Shown here one piece after another: positions 17,376 to 25,100 of a stretch of 64,000 nt of DNA (the first letter of the stretch is position 1; each line of letters starts with the position of its first letter). A program made the translations under genes and the position numbers. The notes beneath the pieces were generated by a model, which was not told the origin of the DNA, did no database searches, and worked only from the letters and a program-made list of their open reading frames with translations. The DNA comes from Granulosicoccus sp036478565 (GTDB lineage: Bacteria > Pseudomonadota > Gammaproteobacteria > Granulosicoccales > Granulosicoccaceae): positions 124,001-188,000 of the forward strand of contig OZ245050.1 in assembly GCA_965224525.1 (NCBI GenBank), in the 5' to 3' direction.

Positions 17376-17421
17376 CGTTCCCGCGGGAACGCATCAATTC
17401 GATAGGGGCTCGCCGTAAGCC
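17376..17421. terminator. Palindromes between convergent genes
   Basis: A perfect 16-base palindrome CGTTCCCGCGGGAACG (17376-17391) is followed by a weaker hairpin (AGGGGCT...AAGCCCT, 17404-17421), between the S24-like gene and the convergent dioxygenase genes. It probably acts as a bidirectional terminator. The first palindrome recurs with one base changed at 63533-63548. Confidence 0.45.
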
Positions 17422-17444
17422 CTGCTGGCAATCGATGAACCGAA

Positions 17445-18149
17445 CTAACACTCAGACCACAGGCGAACCAGATTCATATAAGCATGATCTACGCGTGTAG
17501 TAACGTGTGCATTGGGTGTTGCCTGCTGCAATGCCTGTCGCGCCTCGTCCAGGTCCGCCAGTATTTCCCGCTGCTGAACATCGCGGATAAGGCTTTGTAC
17601 CCATAGTGCGCCCACCAGTCGCTCACCGGATGTTACCGGGGTGACTTCATGCAAGCTGGATGACGGATAGGCTATTACGTTACCGGCTGGCAGTTTTACT
17701 TTTGTCGGGCCAAATTTTGTCTGGATGATGAGTTCCCCGCCGGTATAGTCTCCCGGGTTATTAAGAAATACCGTGACGGAAACATCTGCTCGGTAACGAG
17801 TACCGGGGCCGCCCATAACCGGATCGTCTATGTGTTGGCCATAGGCGCTGCCTTCTTTGTATCGGGCGATAAATGCTGCAGACACGCGCAGTGGCAGTAC
17901 GCGATGCTGGAAACTGGCGTTCTCATAGAGGCGCGTTACGACCCGTTGATTGATTTTTTTCCAGGTGTCGCTGGATTGATCCATTTCCTCATTTGATTTT
18001 TGGTGCTGTGCATGCGCCCCTGCCGTGCGTTTGCCTGGAAGCCAGGGTGCTGCGCGCAGCAGTGTCTGGATTTCCTCAAGCTCCGAGGGAGGTAAGACCT
18101 GCTTTATTTCGAATAGCAAGATAGTGTTCCTGGTAGTGGCCTCAGGCAA
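17445..18149 (-). CDS. PKHD-type 2-oxoglutarate/Fe(II) hydroxylase (PiuC/YbiX-like)
   Basis: Cytoplasmic 2OG-Fe(II) dioxygenase, 234 residues, with the family pattern: metal ligands in YGQHIDDPVM (His-X-Asp) and SSSLHEVTPVTSGERLVGALWVQS (distal His, and Arg for 2-oxoglutarate). PiuC/YbiX members are usually tied to iron uptake, but no siderophore receptor is nearby. The ATG at 18149 overlaps the end of the upstream dioxygenase gene by 8 bases, so the two are co-translated. The substrate is unknown. Confidence 0.88.
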   Translation of the reverse strand: MPEATTRNTILLFEIKQVLPPSELEEIQTLLRAAPWLPGKRTAGAHAQHQKSNEEMDQSSDTWKKINQRVVTRLYENASFQHRVLPLRVSAAFIARYKEGSAYGQHIDDPVMGGPGTRYRADVSVTVFLNNPGDYTGGELIIQTKFGPTKVKLPAGNVIAYPSSSLHEVTPVTSGERLVGALWVQSLIRDVQQREILADLDEARQALQQATPNAHVTTRVDHAYMNLVRLWSEC

Positions 18150-18717
18150 ACATGACCCAGGTTGTGGCTATGTATTTCACTCCCTGTTGCAAGGTAACGC
18201 CGCGATGCTCATGTGTCCAGAATGGAGGAAACAATAATAATTTTCCCGCTTCTGGTTGAACCTTGATCTGCTGTTGGCGAAATTCGGTTTCACCACCGGG
18301 CCCTGGTACATCGTTCAGATACCAAATTGCCACCAGTTGTCGATCTGCAAATGAATGCGAGCCGCTGTCGACATGCCAGTGGAAGAACTCTCCAACTTCA
18401 GTTCTCTGAATGGCATAGCCATAATCTTTGAAGCGACCAGCAAAAAAAGTATGTTGCTTTCGCATCGTCAGCATGACCCGGGCAAGGGATGTAAACAAGG
18501 CCTTATCCACATCTTTCCAGTGGTCCTTGCCGCTGACAACAAGATCAGTAGAGCGTTTGATCTGCACGTTTTCCCGCTCGCTTTGACCTACACGCCCCTG
18601 ATACTGTTCGTCGGCACAAGCCTCGAAACGCGTAATCATATCCTCGCACAGCGGCGTATCCAGTGCATGTTTGCACTCGTAGATGTAGCTGTTCGGTAGA
18701 AGTTCAACAAATGCCAT
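18142..18717 (-). CDS. Second 2-oxoglutarate/Fe(II) oxygenase
   Basis: Protein of 191 residues from the ATG at 18717 (MAFVELLPNSYIY; an upstream in-frame ATG at 18726 is possible). Iron ligands are in FHWHVDSG (His-X-Asp) and FWTHEHRGV (distal His); the usual 2-oxoglutarate-binding Arg may be Lys in GVKYIATTWV. It resembles prolyl-4-hydroxylase-type 2OG oxygenases (LVAIWYLNDV, GGETEF). It is the first gene of a two-gene unit with the PKHD hydroxylase. The 131-base upstream stretch to 18848 shows no obvious element. Confidence 0.85.
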   Translation of the reverse strand: MAFVELLPNSYIYECKHALDTPLCEDMITRFEACADEQYQGRVGQSERENVQIKRSTDLVVSGKDHWKDVDKALFTSLARVMLTMRKQHTFFAGRFKDYGYAIQRTEVGEFFHWHVDSGSHSFADRQLVAIWYLNDVPGPGGETEFRQQQIKVQPEAGKLLLFPPFWTHEHRGVTLQQGVKYIATTWVMFA

Positions 18718-18848
18718 CTCTTCCAATTCGACTGTACTCCCGGTGCTCAGTCAGTAAATAGTCCAGTATTTTTTAACAATCGAAGTGTGCATTGAAATCA
18801 GCCTGCAAGCGGATCCGCCACACTGCTGCCTTGGCCAAGGTGTCCAGC

Positions 18849-19910
18849 TTAACCATTGGCTGCAATTGTCACTGTCTCGAAGTCAATCCTGCTGCCTGCT
18901 ATTGCATATGCCTCCAGCATTGACCCGGCAACCGCCTGCCAGTGCGATGATGCTGACTCTTGCAATAGCGCCAGTTGTGCAAGTCGCGTGTCGCTGCAGT
19001 CTGTCATTCTCATTTGATCCAGTGGTGTTTTGTCCAGCAACTGCAGGCGAACTCCCTGAATGCCTGCCAACCAGAAATCCAGATAGTGGCCCGCGTCCCG
19101 TTCGAGAATCATAGGCAAAGTGTGTAGTGAGTCGGCCAGCAAGTCACGCACGGCGCGTACATAAAGCTCCCCTCGGGTGCCAATCATGTTTACGGCCATG
19201 TCTTGCCAGGGTTTGCCCAGTAGTTGTCCTGCTTCAACTTCGCCGAACTCATGCGCGCGAAATACGTTGCACAGGTCCTCAGTGGCTGCGTGAATCGCCT
19301 GGTCAAGTTGCCAGTTGTCTACAAGATTGTAATGCCTGGCAACCCGTGCCACTGGCCCCGGCGTTTGATTGGATTGCCATTCTTCTATCATCTGCCAAAG
19401 CAGGCGACTGATGCAATCGTGGCGAATGATGACAGTATTACCAATTGCCATGGCGGGTTGCGTGATGATGTCACGTGCTTTTTCAATACCTGTTTCCACA
19501 CAAATTGTATGGTTGTCGGGATGGGTTGTGGCAATGTGTTTGGCCAGTACAAAGTGCGGTTGGCCCATGCGTCCGATGCCGGCACTGTAAATCAGTCCTT
19601 TGCCCTGCAATGCAGCATTTACTGCAACACTGTCAAACGGATCAACTCGGTTGCCGGCGAATGACAGCGGCTGGTAGTCGTCTTCCTCAATGTCGTCCCA
19701 ATGCATTTCTTTGGCGGTGACCCAGTCACGGACAACATCGGTTGGCATGTGTTTGCCCAGTGGGATATTATATTGCCAGCGATAGTATTCGCGCATGCGC
19801 AACAAGTAGACACACAAAGAATAATTCCTTGCAAAGCGGGCGTCGGAAATTGCACAATTTGCCTGTACAGTTGCGCATAGTCTGGTGAGCTCGTTGTCTT
19901 GGCTGGCCAT
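18849..19910 (-). CDS. Conserved-looking protein of unknown function (353 aa)
   Basis: Soluble protein, 353 residues, rich in helices, with no signal peptide and no catalytic motif I can name. The N-terminus (SDARFARNYSLCVYLLRMREYYRW) recalls an uncharacterised family sometimes labelled Sfum_1244; that is from memory and tentative. It contains several His residues (RHYNLV, FRAHEFGE, KEMHWDD). Its mass is close to that reported for DsrS, but I cannot show homology. It is divergent from the 19962 gene with a 51-base gap, suggesting shared control. Confidence 0.8.
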   Translation of the reverse strand: MASQDNELTRLCATVQANCAISDARFARNYSLCVYLLRMREYYRWQYNIPLGKHMPTDVVRDWVTAKEMHWDDIEEDDYQPLSFAGNRVDPFDSVAVNAALQGKGLIYSAGIGRMGQPHFVLAKHIATTHPDNHTICVETGIEKARDIITQPAMAIGNTVIIRHDCISRLLWQMIEEWQSNQTPGPVARVARHYNLVDNWQLDQAIHAATEDLCNVFRAHEFGEVEAGQLLGKPWQDMAVNMIGTRGELYVRAVRDLLADSLHTLPMILERDAGHYLDFWLAGIQGVRLQLLDKTPLDQMRMTDCSDTRLAQLALLQESASSHWQAVAGSMLEAYAIAGSRIDFETVTIAANG

Positions 19911-19961
19911 TGTGAGGTTAGACTACCATGCGAAATACAAGTCACACCCGGATTGCTTGAA

Positions 19962-20564
19962 ATGGTTGTACGTCGCATCAAAGACCGTTGGCATAACTCT
20001 ACGCCAAAAGATACCGAACGCGATATTCTCATCGAAAAGACGATGCAGGATCAAGCCAGCGCCCTGTCGTTTATTATCTGGCGGCTGGCTCTCAATGGTG
20101 CGATCAATCTGCATGCAGAGGATTTCCGCTATGACGATGATCGCCAACGGATCGGTGTCATCAGCGAGTTTCTTGCATTTCAAATTCAACACATTGATCG
20201 ACTGGGACACGCTTGTCTGGAAATCGACGAGCGGAAATCGCTGCTTGAAGCGCTGTGCGGCAGGGTTGCTGATCTGATGCAGGATAATCTGACTGATATC
20301 GCCGGGCCTGGCGACTATCGGCCACCGTTTATTGCACTGCTAAACACTCGGTTTGCCGAGTATGCGCAATGCAAGTATGACGCTGGCCAGCCGGGTTTTG
20401 ATGCGCTGCGTTACTTCGGCAGTAGCGTATTGCAGATTATGGGAGAGGATCAAACCAACCGCTGGGTTATTGACCAGATCATCGCTATTGATGCACAGGA
20501 ACTGGTGGAGCAGACGACAAAGTCGTTCAACCGCTTGTTTGGCCACGAAGAGAAGTTGTCCTGA
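19962..20564 (+). CDS. Helical protein of unknown function (200 aa)
   Basis: Protein of 200 residues from the ATG at 19962; the frame is open from 19899, but that would overlap the divergent gene's start. It is predicted to be all-helical and soluble, with a conserved-looking middle (SEFLAFQIQHIDRLGH). No cofactor motif is seen. It is divergently paired with the 353-residue unknown and convergent with a ferredoxin-type reductase, a neighbourhood that suggests a common redox or chaperone task; this is inference. Confidence 0.72.
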   Translation: MVVRRIKDRWHNSTPKDTERDILIEKTMQDQASALSFIIWRLALNGAINLHAEDFRYDDDRQRIGVISEFLAFQIQHIDRLGHACLEIDERKSLLEALCGRVADLMQDNLTDIAGPGDYRPPFIALLNTRFAEYAQCKYDAGQPGFDALRYFGSSVLQIMGEDQTNRWVIDQIIAIDAQELVEQTTKSFNRLFGHEEKLS

Positions 20565-20603
20565 TTCGCAGCGTCTGCTTCGGTCAATCAGTTTTGGCCC
20601 ACA

Positions 20604-21620
20604 TCAGTTGAGTGGGTCGACACTCATAACCGGGGTGGCGTTCTGGTAGATGCGCTGCTTGTCTACTCCGGCGCTGGTCAGTTGGTCATATAATATTGCA
20701 AGCGCCTCACCCGGGCCGCTGAGATAGACTTCGCCTGAATTCAAATCAATACGCGTTTTATCATCCAGTAAATCCAGTGGGCGGTTGTTTGGCGCGGCAG
20801 GTAAATAGCTGAACATGTCAAACGCATCAGCCCAGCTGCGGCACAGATTATCGCGGTAGTGGCCTTTGTGTCCCGAGGCAATCCACAAAAGTGAGCTAGG
20901 CGCTTCTAGTTCCAGATGAAATACATGTTCCAGTAATCCCTGAATGGACGCAAACCCTTCGTCGACGGCTATGAAAAGCCTGGGTACACGATGGTTTGAG
21001 CTGAGCGTGTAGTGGCCAAATGGACCACGAATCATAACCCTGTCGCGCAAGCTCAAGGCCGCAATCAGCCGGATGATTTGCGTACCATTGCCGTGCTCGG
21101 GCAGGTGGAATTCCACGTATTGCGCATTGCATGGACAGCTGGCAATAGGCAGGGAAAATGACTGGCCGGTTGGAAATTGCAGCTGCGCATACTGGCCGGT
21201 CAGAAATCGCAATGCCTTGCCACGGATAAATTTGAAGCCAACCAGTGCCATCGAACCAGTGCGGTTTACATGACAAAGCCTGGCTCTGAGTTCCTGAATT
21301 GGCATGTCGTTGGCTGAACGCGCTTCGCATACCTCCAACGTGACATCTGAGACAGCCGTGTTGCTGCACATGAGGCAGGTGCCAGCGAGCTTCTCCGCTT
21401 CCGACAGGGTGAAATCATGGTGACGAATCCGGGTTACCTTGCCAGACAGTACGGTGGCACGACAATCGCCACAGCTACCGTTGGCGCAGTGGTAGGGCAG
21501 CGCTACGCCTGAGTCCAGCCCAGCCTCCAGCAGGCTCTGGCCGGGCGCACAGAGGAGCTGATGATCACTGGGTGACAGGGTGACAATTGCCTGCTTTTCT
21601 GTCATCTCGGTTCGATTCAT
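20604..21620 (-). CDS. 2Fe-2S ferredoxin:FAD/NAD oxidoreductase
   Basis: Electron-transfer reductase, 338 residues from the ATG at 21620. N-terminal plant-type [2Fe-2S] domain with CANGSCGDC and CLMC (C-X4-C-X2-C...C). A ferredoxin-reductase FAD domain follows (RFLTGQYAQLQF, QSFSLPIAS in place of the usual RxYS) and then an NAD domain ending VYLSGPGEAL. The layout matches phenol hydroxylase P5, AscD and CDP-deoxyhexose reductase types. No partner oxygenase component lies next to it; the dioxygenases at 17.4-18.7 kb are 2-oxoglutarate dependent and would not need it. Confidence 0.88.
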   Translation of the reverse strand: MNRTEMTEKQAIVTLSPSDHQLLCAPGQSLLEAGLDSGVALPYHCANGSCGDCRATVLSGKVTRIRHHDFTLSEAEKLAGTCLMCSNTAVSDVTLEVCEARSANDMPIQELRARLCHVNRTGSMALVGFKFIRGKALRFLTGQYAQLQFPTGQSFSLPIASCPCNAQYVEFHLPEHGNGTQIIRLIAALSLRDRVMIRGPFGHYTLSSNHRVPRLFIAVDEGFASIQGLLEHVFHLELEAPSSLLWIASGHKGHYRDNLCRSWADAFDMFSYLPAAPNNRPLDLLDDKTRIDLNSGEVYLSGPGEALAILYDQLTSAGVDKQRIYQNATPVMSVDPLN

Positions 21621-21714
21621 CTCCAAATGGCAAGAGCGCTATGCAAAAGGGCATATTTGAACAGGCCGCCACATGTTTTATGCTATACGAGGTTAAAACA
21701 CTTATGTGAATGTC

Positions 21715-21918
21715 ATGGAAAAAACAACGTATCAAACAACTTTGAAGGCCATGCATGACGCTGGGGCCAGCCCTCAGTATTGTCATGGCTGGGCAACTGG
21801 CGCATTGGAAAATCCTGCCCTGGAAGAGCAACGCGTAACTGACGCGTACACTGCCGGTTTTGAGCACGGTTCCGCCGGAAAAACCGATGGCTATTCAGAC
21901 TGGATCGAGAAAAAGTAG
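21715..21918 (+). CDS. Small hypothetical protein (67 aa)
   Basis: Small acidic protein MEKTTYQTTLKAMHDAGASP..., with a repeating Ala-Gly helix pattern (YCHGWATGALENP, AYTAGFEHGSAGKTDGY). A GTG at 21706 could add three residues. No known domain. It reads in the same direction as the metallo-hydrolase 36 bases downstream and is divergent from the reductase gene. The regular composition suggests a real gene, but its function is unknown. Confidence 0.6.
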   Translation: MEKTTYQTTLKAMHDAGASPQYCHGWATGALENPALEEQRVTDAYTAGFEHGSAGKTDGYSDWIEKK

Positions 21919-21954
21919 TGTGCTGAAGGATTGAGCCAACACCTGCGAGCGAAT

Positions 21955-22953
21955 ATGACTTCATTGGTGCCAGTGTCGGATGTCGCTATTCAGACAGACT
22001 GCTCCGGTAGTCTGTCATCACTGGAACGCAGACGGTTTCTCACCACATCTGCCGCTGGTGTCGCCGCCATGGCGTTGCCGGCCGCATTGCTGGCTGCTGG
22101 CAGTGAGTCGGCCAGTCGTCATACGCTGGGCGACAGCGAATTGCTGGTTGTCAGTGATGGTTATTTCCAGATACCGCTAAATGTACTGGTACCGGAATCA
22201 GCGACCAGCAAAGAAGAGCGGGAAGCTTTTCTGACTGCAAACAATCTGTCTGACGAGACATTCAAACCGGATTGCAATATCACACTCTGGCGCTCTGGTG
22301 AAAAACTGGTGTTGTTTGATACGGGTTCCGGCAGTCAGTTCGTCGCAACAGCAGGAAAATTACTGGATGGTCTGGCTGAGTCAGGCATCGAGGCAACAGA
22401 TATCACCGACGTTGTATTTACTCACGCGCACCCGGATCACATGTGGGGCCTTATCGATGATTTTGATGAGCTGACTTTTCCCGAGGCGGCCTATCACATG
22501 AGCGCCACCGAGTGGAACTACTGGCTTGCCGATTCGACCATCGACACCATACCAGGTAATCGCAAAACGTTTGTCGTCGGTGCGCAAAACAGATTCCCGC
22601 TCATCGAGGAACGGGTGCAGTTATTTAGCGCCGGTGACGAAGTTCTACCGGGTGTTGAGGCGGTCGATACGCAGGGGCACACACCCGGACACACATCTTT
22701 TGCCTTGCATCAGGGCACAGACAGCATCCTGGTAGTGGGCGATGCTCTGGCGCATTCGGTCGTGTCGTTTGAAAAACCAAACTGGCCCTCAGGGACAGAT
22801 CAGGATCCGGAGACTGCAAAAGCAACACGGCTTAAGTTGCTGGACCGGCTGGCTCATGAGCAATCGCGGATTGTCGGTTTCCATTTGCCATACCCCGGTC
22901 TTGGCAGGGTTGAACGAAAAGACAGTTACTATCAGTTTGCTTTGGTTGATTGA
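21955..22953 (+). CDS. Tat-exported MBL-fold metallo-hydrolase
   Basis: Periplasmic metallo-beta-lactamase-fold hydrolase, 332 residues from the ATG at 21955 (a TTG at 21931 could add eight). Twin-arginine signal ERRRFLTTSAAGVAAMALP with cleavage near residue 48. Metal motif THAHPDHMWG, further ligands in TQGHTPGHTSF and VGDALAHS, and His in FHLPYPGLG. Members of this exported group are often annotated only as MBL-fold proteins; a thiol or lactone substrate is possible but cannot be assigned. Confidence 0.87.
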   Translation: MTSLVPVSDVAIQTDCSGSLSSLERRRFLTTSAAGVAAMALPAALLAAGSESASRHTLGDSELLVVSDGYFQIPLNVLVPESATSKEEREAFLTANNLSDETFKPDCNITLWRSGEKLVLFDTGSGSQFVATAGKLLDGLAESGIEATDITDVVFTHAHPDHMWGLIDDFDELTFPEAAYHMSATEWNYWLADSTIDTIPGNRKTFVVGAQNRFPLIEERVQLFSAGDEVLPGVEAVDTQGHTPGHTSFALHQGTDSILVVGDALAHSVVSFEKPNWPSGTDQDPETAKATRLKLLDRLAHEQSRIVGFHLPYPGLGRVERKDSYYQFALVD

Positions 22954-22987
22954 CTGCCGAACAGAGACTCCTGACCAGGCCAGTACA

Positions 22988-23731
22988 CTAGTGCAGACTG
23001 ATTTTATCTGTGTCAGTGAGTTGTTCCAGTAATGCCGCAGCATCCTGATAACCTGGAATTCGTTTTCCGTTGTCCAGATAGATCAGCGGTGTACCGCGTA
23101 ACCCCACTTGCTGTGCAACCGCAATATGTTCTTCTATCGGGTTGTCACACTCACCCGGGGCCACCTGTTCACCCGCTTTCGCCGCCGTCATGGCAGCTTG
23201 TTGATCGTCTGCGCACCAAACGCTGCGTAATTCTTCAAAGGTTGAAGAATTGATGCCGGCTCTGGGGTACAGCAAATAACGAACACGTACACCAGCCTCC
23301 AGAAGGACATCGATTTCGTTGTGCAGCTTGCTGCAATAGGGGCAGGAAGTATCCGTAAATACGGTGATGGATCGATCGGTAGACTCATCGGGTTCGTAGA
23401 TGAGCATGTCTTCCTCACCTATGGATTCGATCAGGTTCAGATGCACGCCACCGAGCCGTTGTTCGGTCAGATTATTGCGGTTTTCAAGGTCGATGATACT
23501 GCCCTGAACCAAATGCGTGGCTGACTCGTTTACATAGTAAATTTGTCCGTCAGCGATGACCTCATACAGACCTGGCAACGGGGCAGGGGCAATACTCTCG
23601 ATAGCCATACCGGGAATGCGTTGTTTCAGGTTGGCGCGCAAAGACTCAAGCTTCTCGTCGTCAGCCTGCACGGTAAATGCCAGGCAGGTAAAAATCAGCG
23701 CGGTAATGGTTCGAATGATGGTCATACTCAA
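22988..23731 (-). CDS. dsbC: DsbC-type periplasmic disulfide isomerase
   Basis: Periplasmic thiol:disulfide isomerase, 247 residues. Signal peptide of about 23 residues (cut after VQA), an N-terminal dimerisation domain, then a thioredoxin fold with the active site FTDTSCPYCSKLH and the cis-Pro loop GTPLIYLDNG. A further cysteine pair in SVWCADD and PGECDN matches the structural disulfide of DsbC. It lies downstream of dsbB and an exported rhodanese on the same strand, forming a likely periplasmic thiol operon. Confidence 0.9.
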   Translation of the reverse strand: MSMTIIRTITALIFTCLAFTVQADDEKLESLRANLKQRIPGMAIESIAPAPLPGLYEVIADGQIYYVNESATHLVQGSIIDLENRNNLTEQRLGGVHLNLIESIGEEDMLIYEPDESTDRSITVFTDTSCPYCSKLHNEIDVLLEAGVRVRYLLYPRAGINSSTFEELRSVWCADDQQAAMTAAKAGEQVAPGECDNPIEEHIAVAQQVGLRGTPLIYLDNGKRIPGYQDAAALLEQLTDTDKISLH

Positions 23732-23783
23732 GGTCCTGTAAAGGTATGCTTACAGCTCGTAATGGCTGAATGCCAGGCGGTGG

Positions 23784-24305
23784 TCAGTCGATGATGACAG
23801 TTTCACGGCGAAGCTTCTTCAGAAAAAGCAATATTCCTACCAGCATCAAGCCGACAAAGCAAACCAGCGACCACTCTCCCATGCTAAGCCCAAGAAACAC
23901 CCACTGCACTTCCGCGCAATTGCCATCCCCCTTGAACAACAGCTGGATAGTCTGACTCAGCGGCATGTTTTCGAGCCAGTATTGCAAGCCCGGACCGCAG
24001 GCAGGTATTTGGTCGGTTGGTAGGTGTTGTAACCAAACCTGGCGACCTGCAGTAACGATGCCACCTATAGCCGCAGCAATCAATGTGAAGGCACTGAATA
24101 GCTGTACGCGGCGAAACCCTCGCCCCAGTAAGGCAACCAGTGCAACAATACCGCTAGTGTAGTAAAACAGCCGCTGAGTGATGCAGAGTGGGCATGGATC
24201 GAGGTAGTCCACGTACTGCTTGTAGTAAGCAAACCCCAACAGGCCGACAACTGACACCAGGACGGTTGACCAGAGCAGGGTTTCGACAGTCGATTGCTGT
24301 TTCAT
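23784..24305 (-). CDS. dsbB: DsbB-family disulfide bond formation protein
   Basis: Quinone-linked inner-membrane oxidase of DsbA-type proteins, 173 residues from the ATG at 24305 (MKQQSTVETLLW; the open frame runs further upstream but not as family sequence). Four hydrophobic helices. The redox cysteine pairs are CPLC after helix 1 and the periplasmic pair in PACGPG and GNCAEVQW. Its usual partner DsbA is not in the window; DsbC is the next gene. A role in maturing c-type cytochromes and sulfur proteins is plausible. Confidence 0.9.
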   Translation of the reverse strand: MKQQSTVETLLWSTVLVSVVGLLGFAYYKQYVDYLDPCPLCITQRLFYYTSGIVALVALLGRGFRRVQLFSAFTLIAAAIGGIVTAGRQVWLQHLPTDQIPACGPGLQYWLENMPLSQTIQLLFKGDGNCAEVQWVFLGLSMGEWSLVCFVGLMLVGILLFLKKLRRETVIID

Positions 24306-24336
24306 TTTGGTGTTCCTGGCGGCTAGGTTTTGCTGG

Positions 24337-24768
24337 CTATTCTGTTGTCGTTGGTTTTTGCAGCGATTTACCCGCATTTTTCCAGCCAAGAATGCCATCG
24401 GTCACATTGTAAATTTTTGTGTATCCCTGCTCAGCTGTGAGCCAGCGACTGACAACCGTTGAGCGAACACCTGTATGGCAAATCAGAGCGACCGGATTCT
24501 CTGGCTTGGCAAACTTGCTGGCGGCGGCAAGCCAGGCTTCAGCGTCATGACGGCCCTGACGGTCGAAAAACGTCAGTAACTCACTGCCTTCAATGACCCC
24601 GGTGTGCTTCCATTCCTCAGCCCGGCGCACGTCGATAACCTGTACACCTTCACTAATCAGGGCTTCCAGCTCGGCGACTGTCACATTGACAGTATCAGCC
24701 AACACACTGCCAGAGGCTATCAGCGACAGCACCAGCATCAGCGGTGTAATTATCAGACGTTTAAGCAT
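24337..24768 (-). CDS. Exported single-domain rhodanese
   Basis: Periplasmic rhodanese-fold protein, 143 residues, with signal peptide MLKRLIITPLMLVLSLIASGSVLA. The active-site loop is CHTGVRS, with cysteine present, so sulfurtransferase activity is possible. It contains the family landmark VIDVRRAEEWKHTGVIEGS. It is the first gene of the rhodanese-dsbB-dsbC series on the minus strand, suggesting handling of periplasmic persulfides or thiols. Confidence 0.88.
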   Translation of the reverse strand: MLKRLIITPLMLVLSLIASGSVLADTVNVTVAELEALISEGVQVIDVRRAEEWKHTGVIEGSELLTFFDRQGRHDAEAWLAAASKFAKPENPVALICHTGVRSTVVSRWLTAEQGYTKIYNVTDGILGWKNAGKSLQKPTTTE

Positions 24769-25100
24769 TCTATGGTTCCAATTTGGTGAGAAGACGTAAA
24801 TTATGACCTATTCGCTCTATTATCGGTCATTGTCGGCTGGCTTTGATCTGTATTTGAACTCACCGGGATGTGCTAAAGCACAGACAACGTATGTGTATTG
24901 ACACGCTGCTGCTTCCAGGGGAGCAAAACTACCGACTCGGGCTATCCTGCAGATGTCAGAATCACCCGAATGCCAGTAAGTCGATGGCCGTAAGCTGAAT
25001 AGTTCGGATTAGGTTGATTATTGATGTGGAAGTTCAGCAAGTCCAGAATAGGGAGGCCGTAGTTGGCAAGTGTTACGCGCTGGAATAGAAGCTTCAAATC
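24769..25100. promoter_or_regulatory. Divergent intergenic region with a palindrome
   Basis: This 332-base gap lies between the exported rhodanese (minus) and a sensor kinase (plus) and holds no convincing gene. A perfect 14-base inverted repeat TGTGCT-AA-AGCACA lies at 24869-24882. A near-identical core (GTGCTTAAGCAC) occurs at 41016-41027. It may be an operator; no clear promoter hexamers were seen. Confidence 0.4.

Noticed and set aside
17376..17391. LexA SOS box next to the S24-like gene
   Set aside because: The sequence does not match the CTGT-N8-ACAG box, and the protein has no DNA-binding domain.
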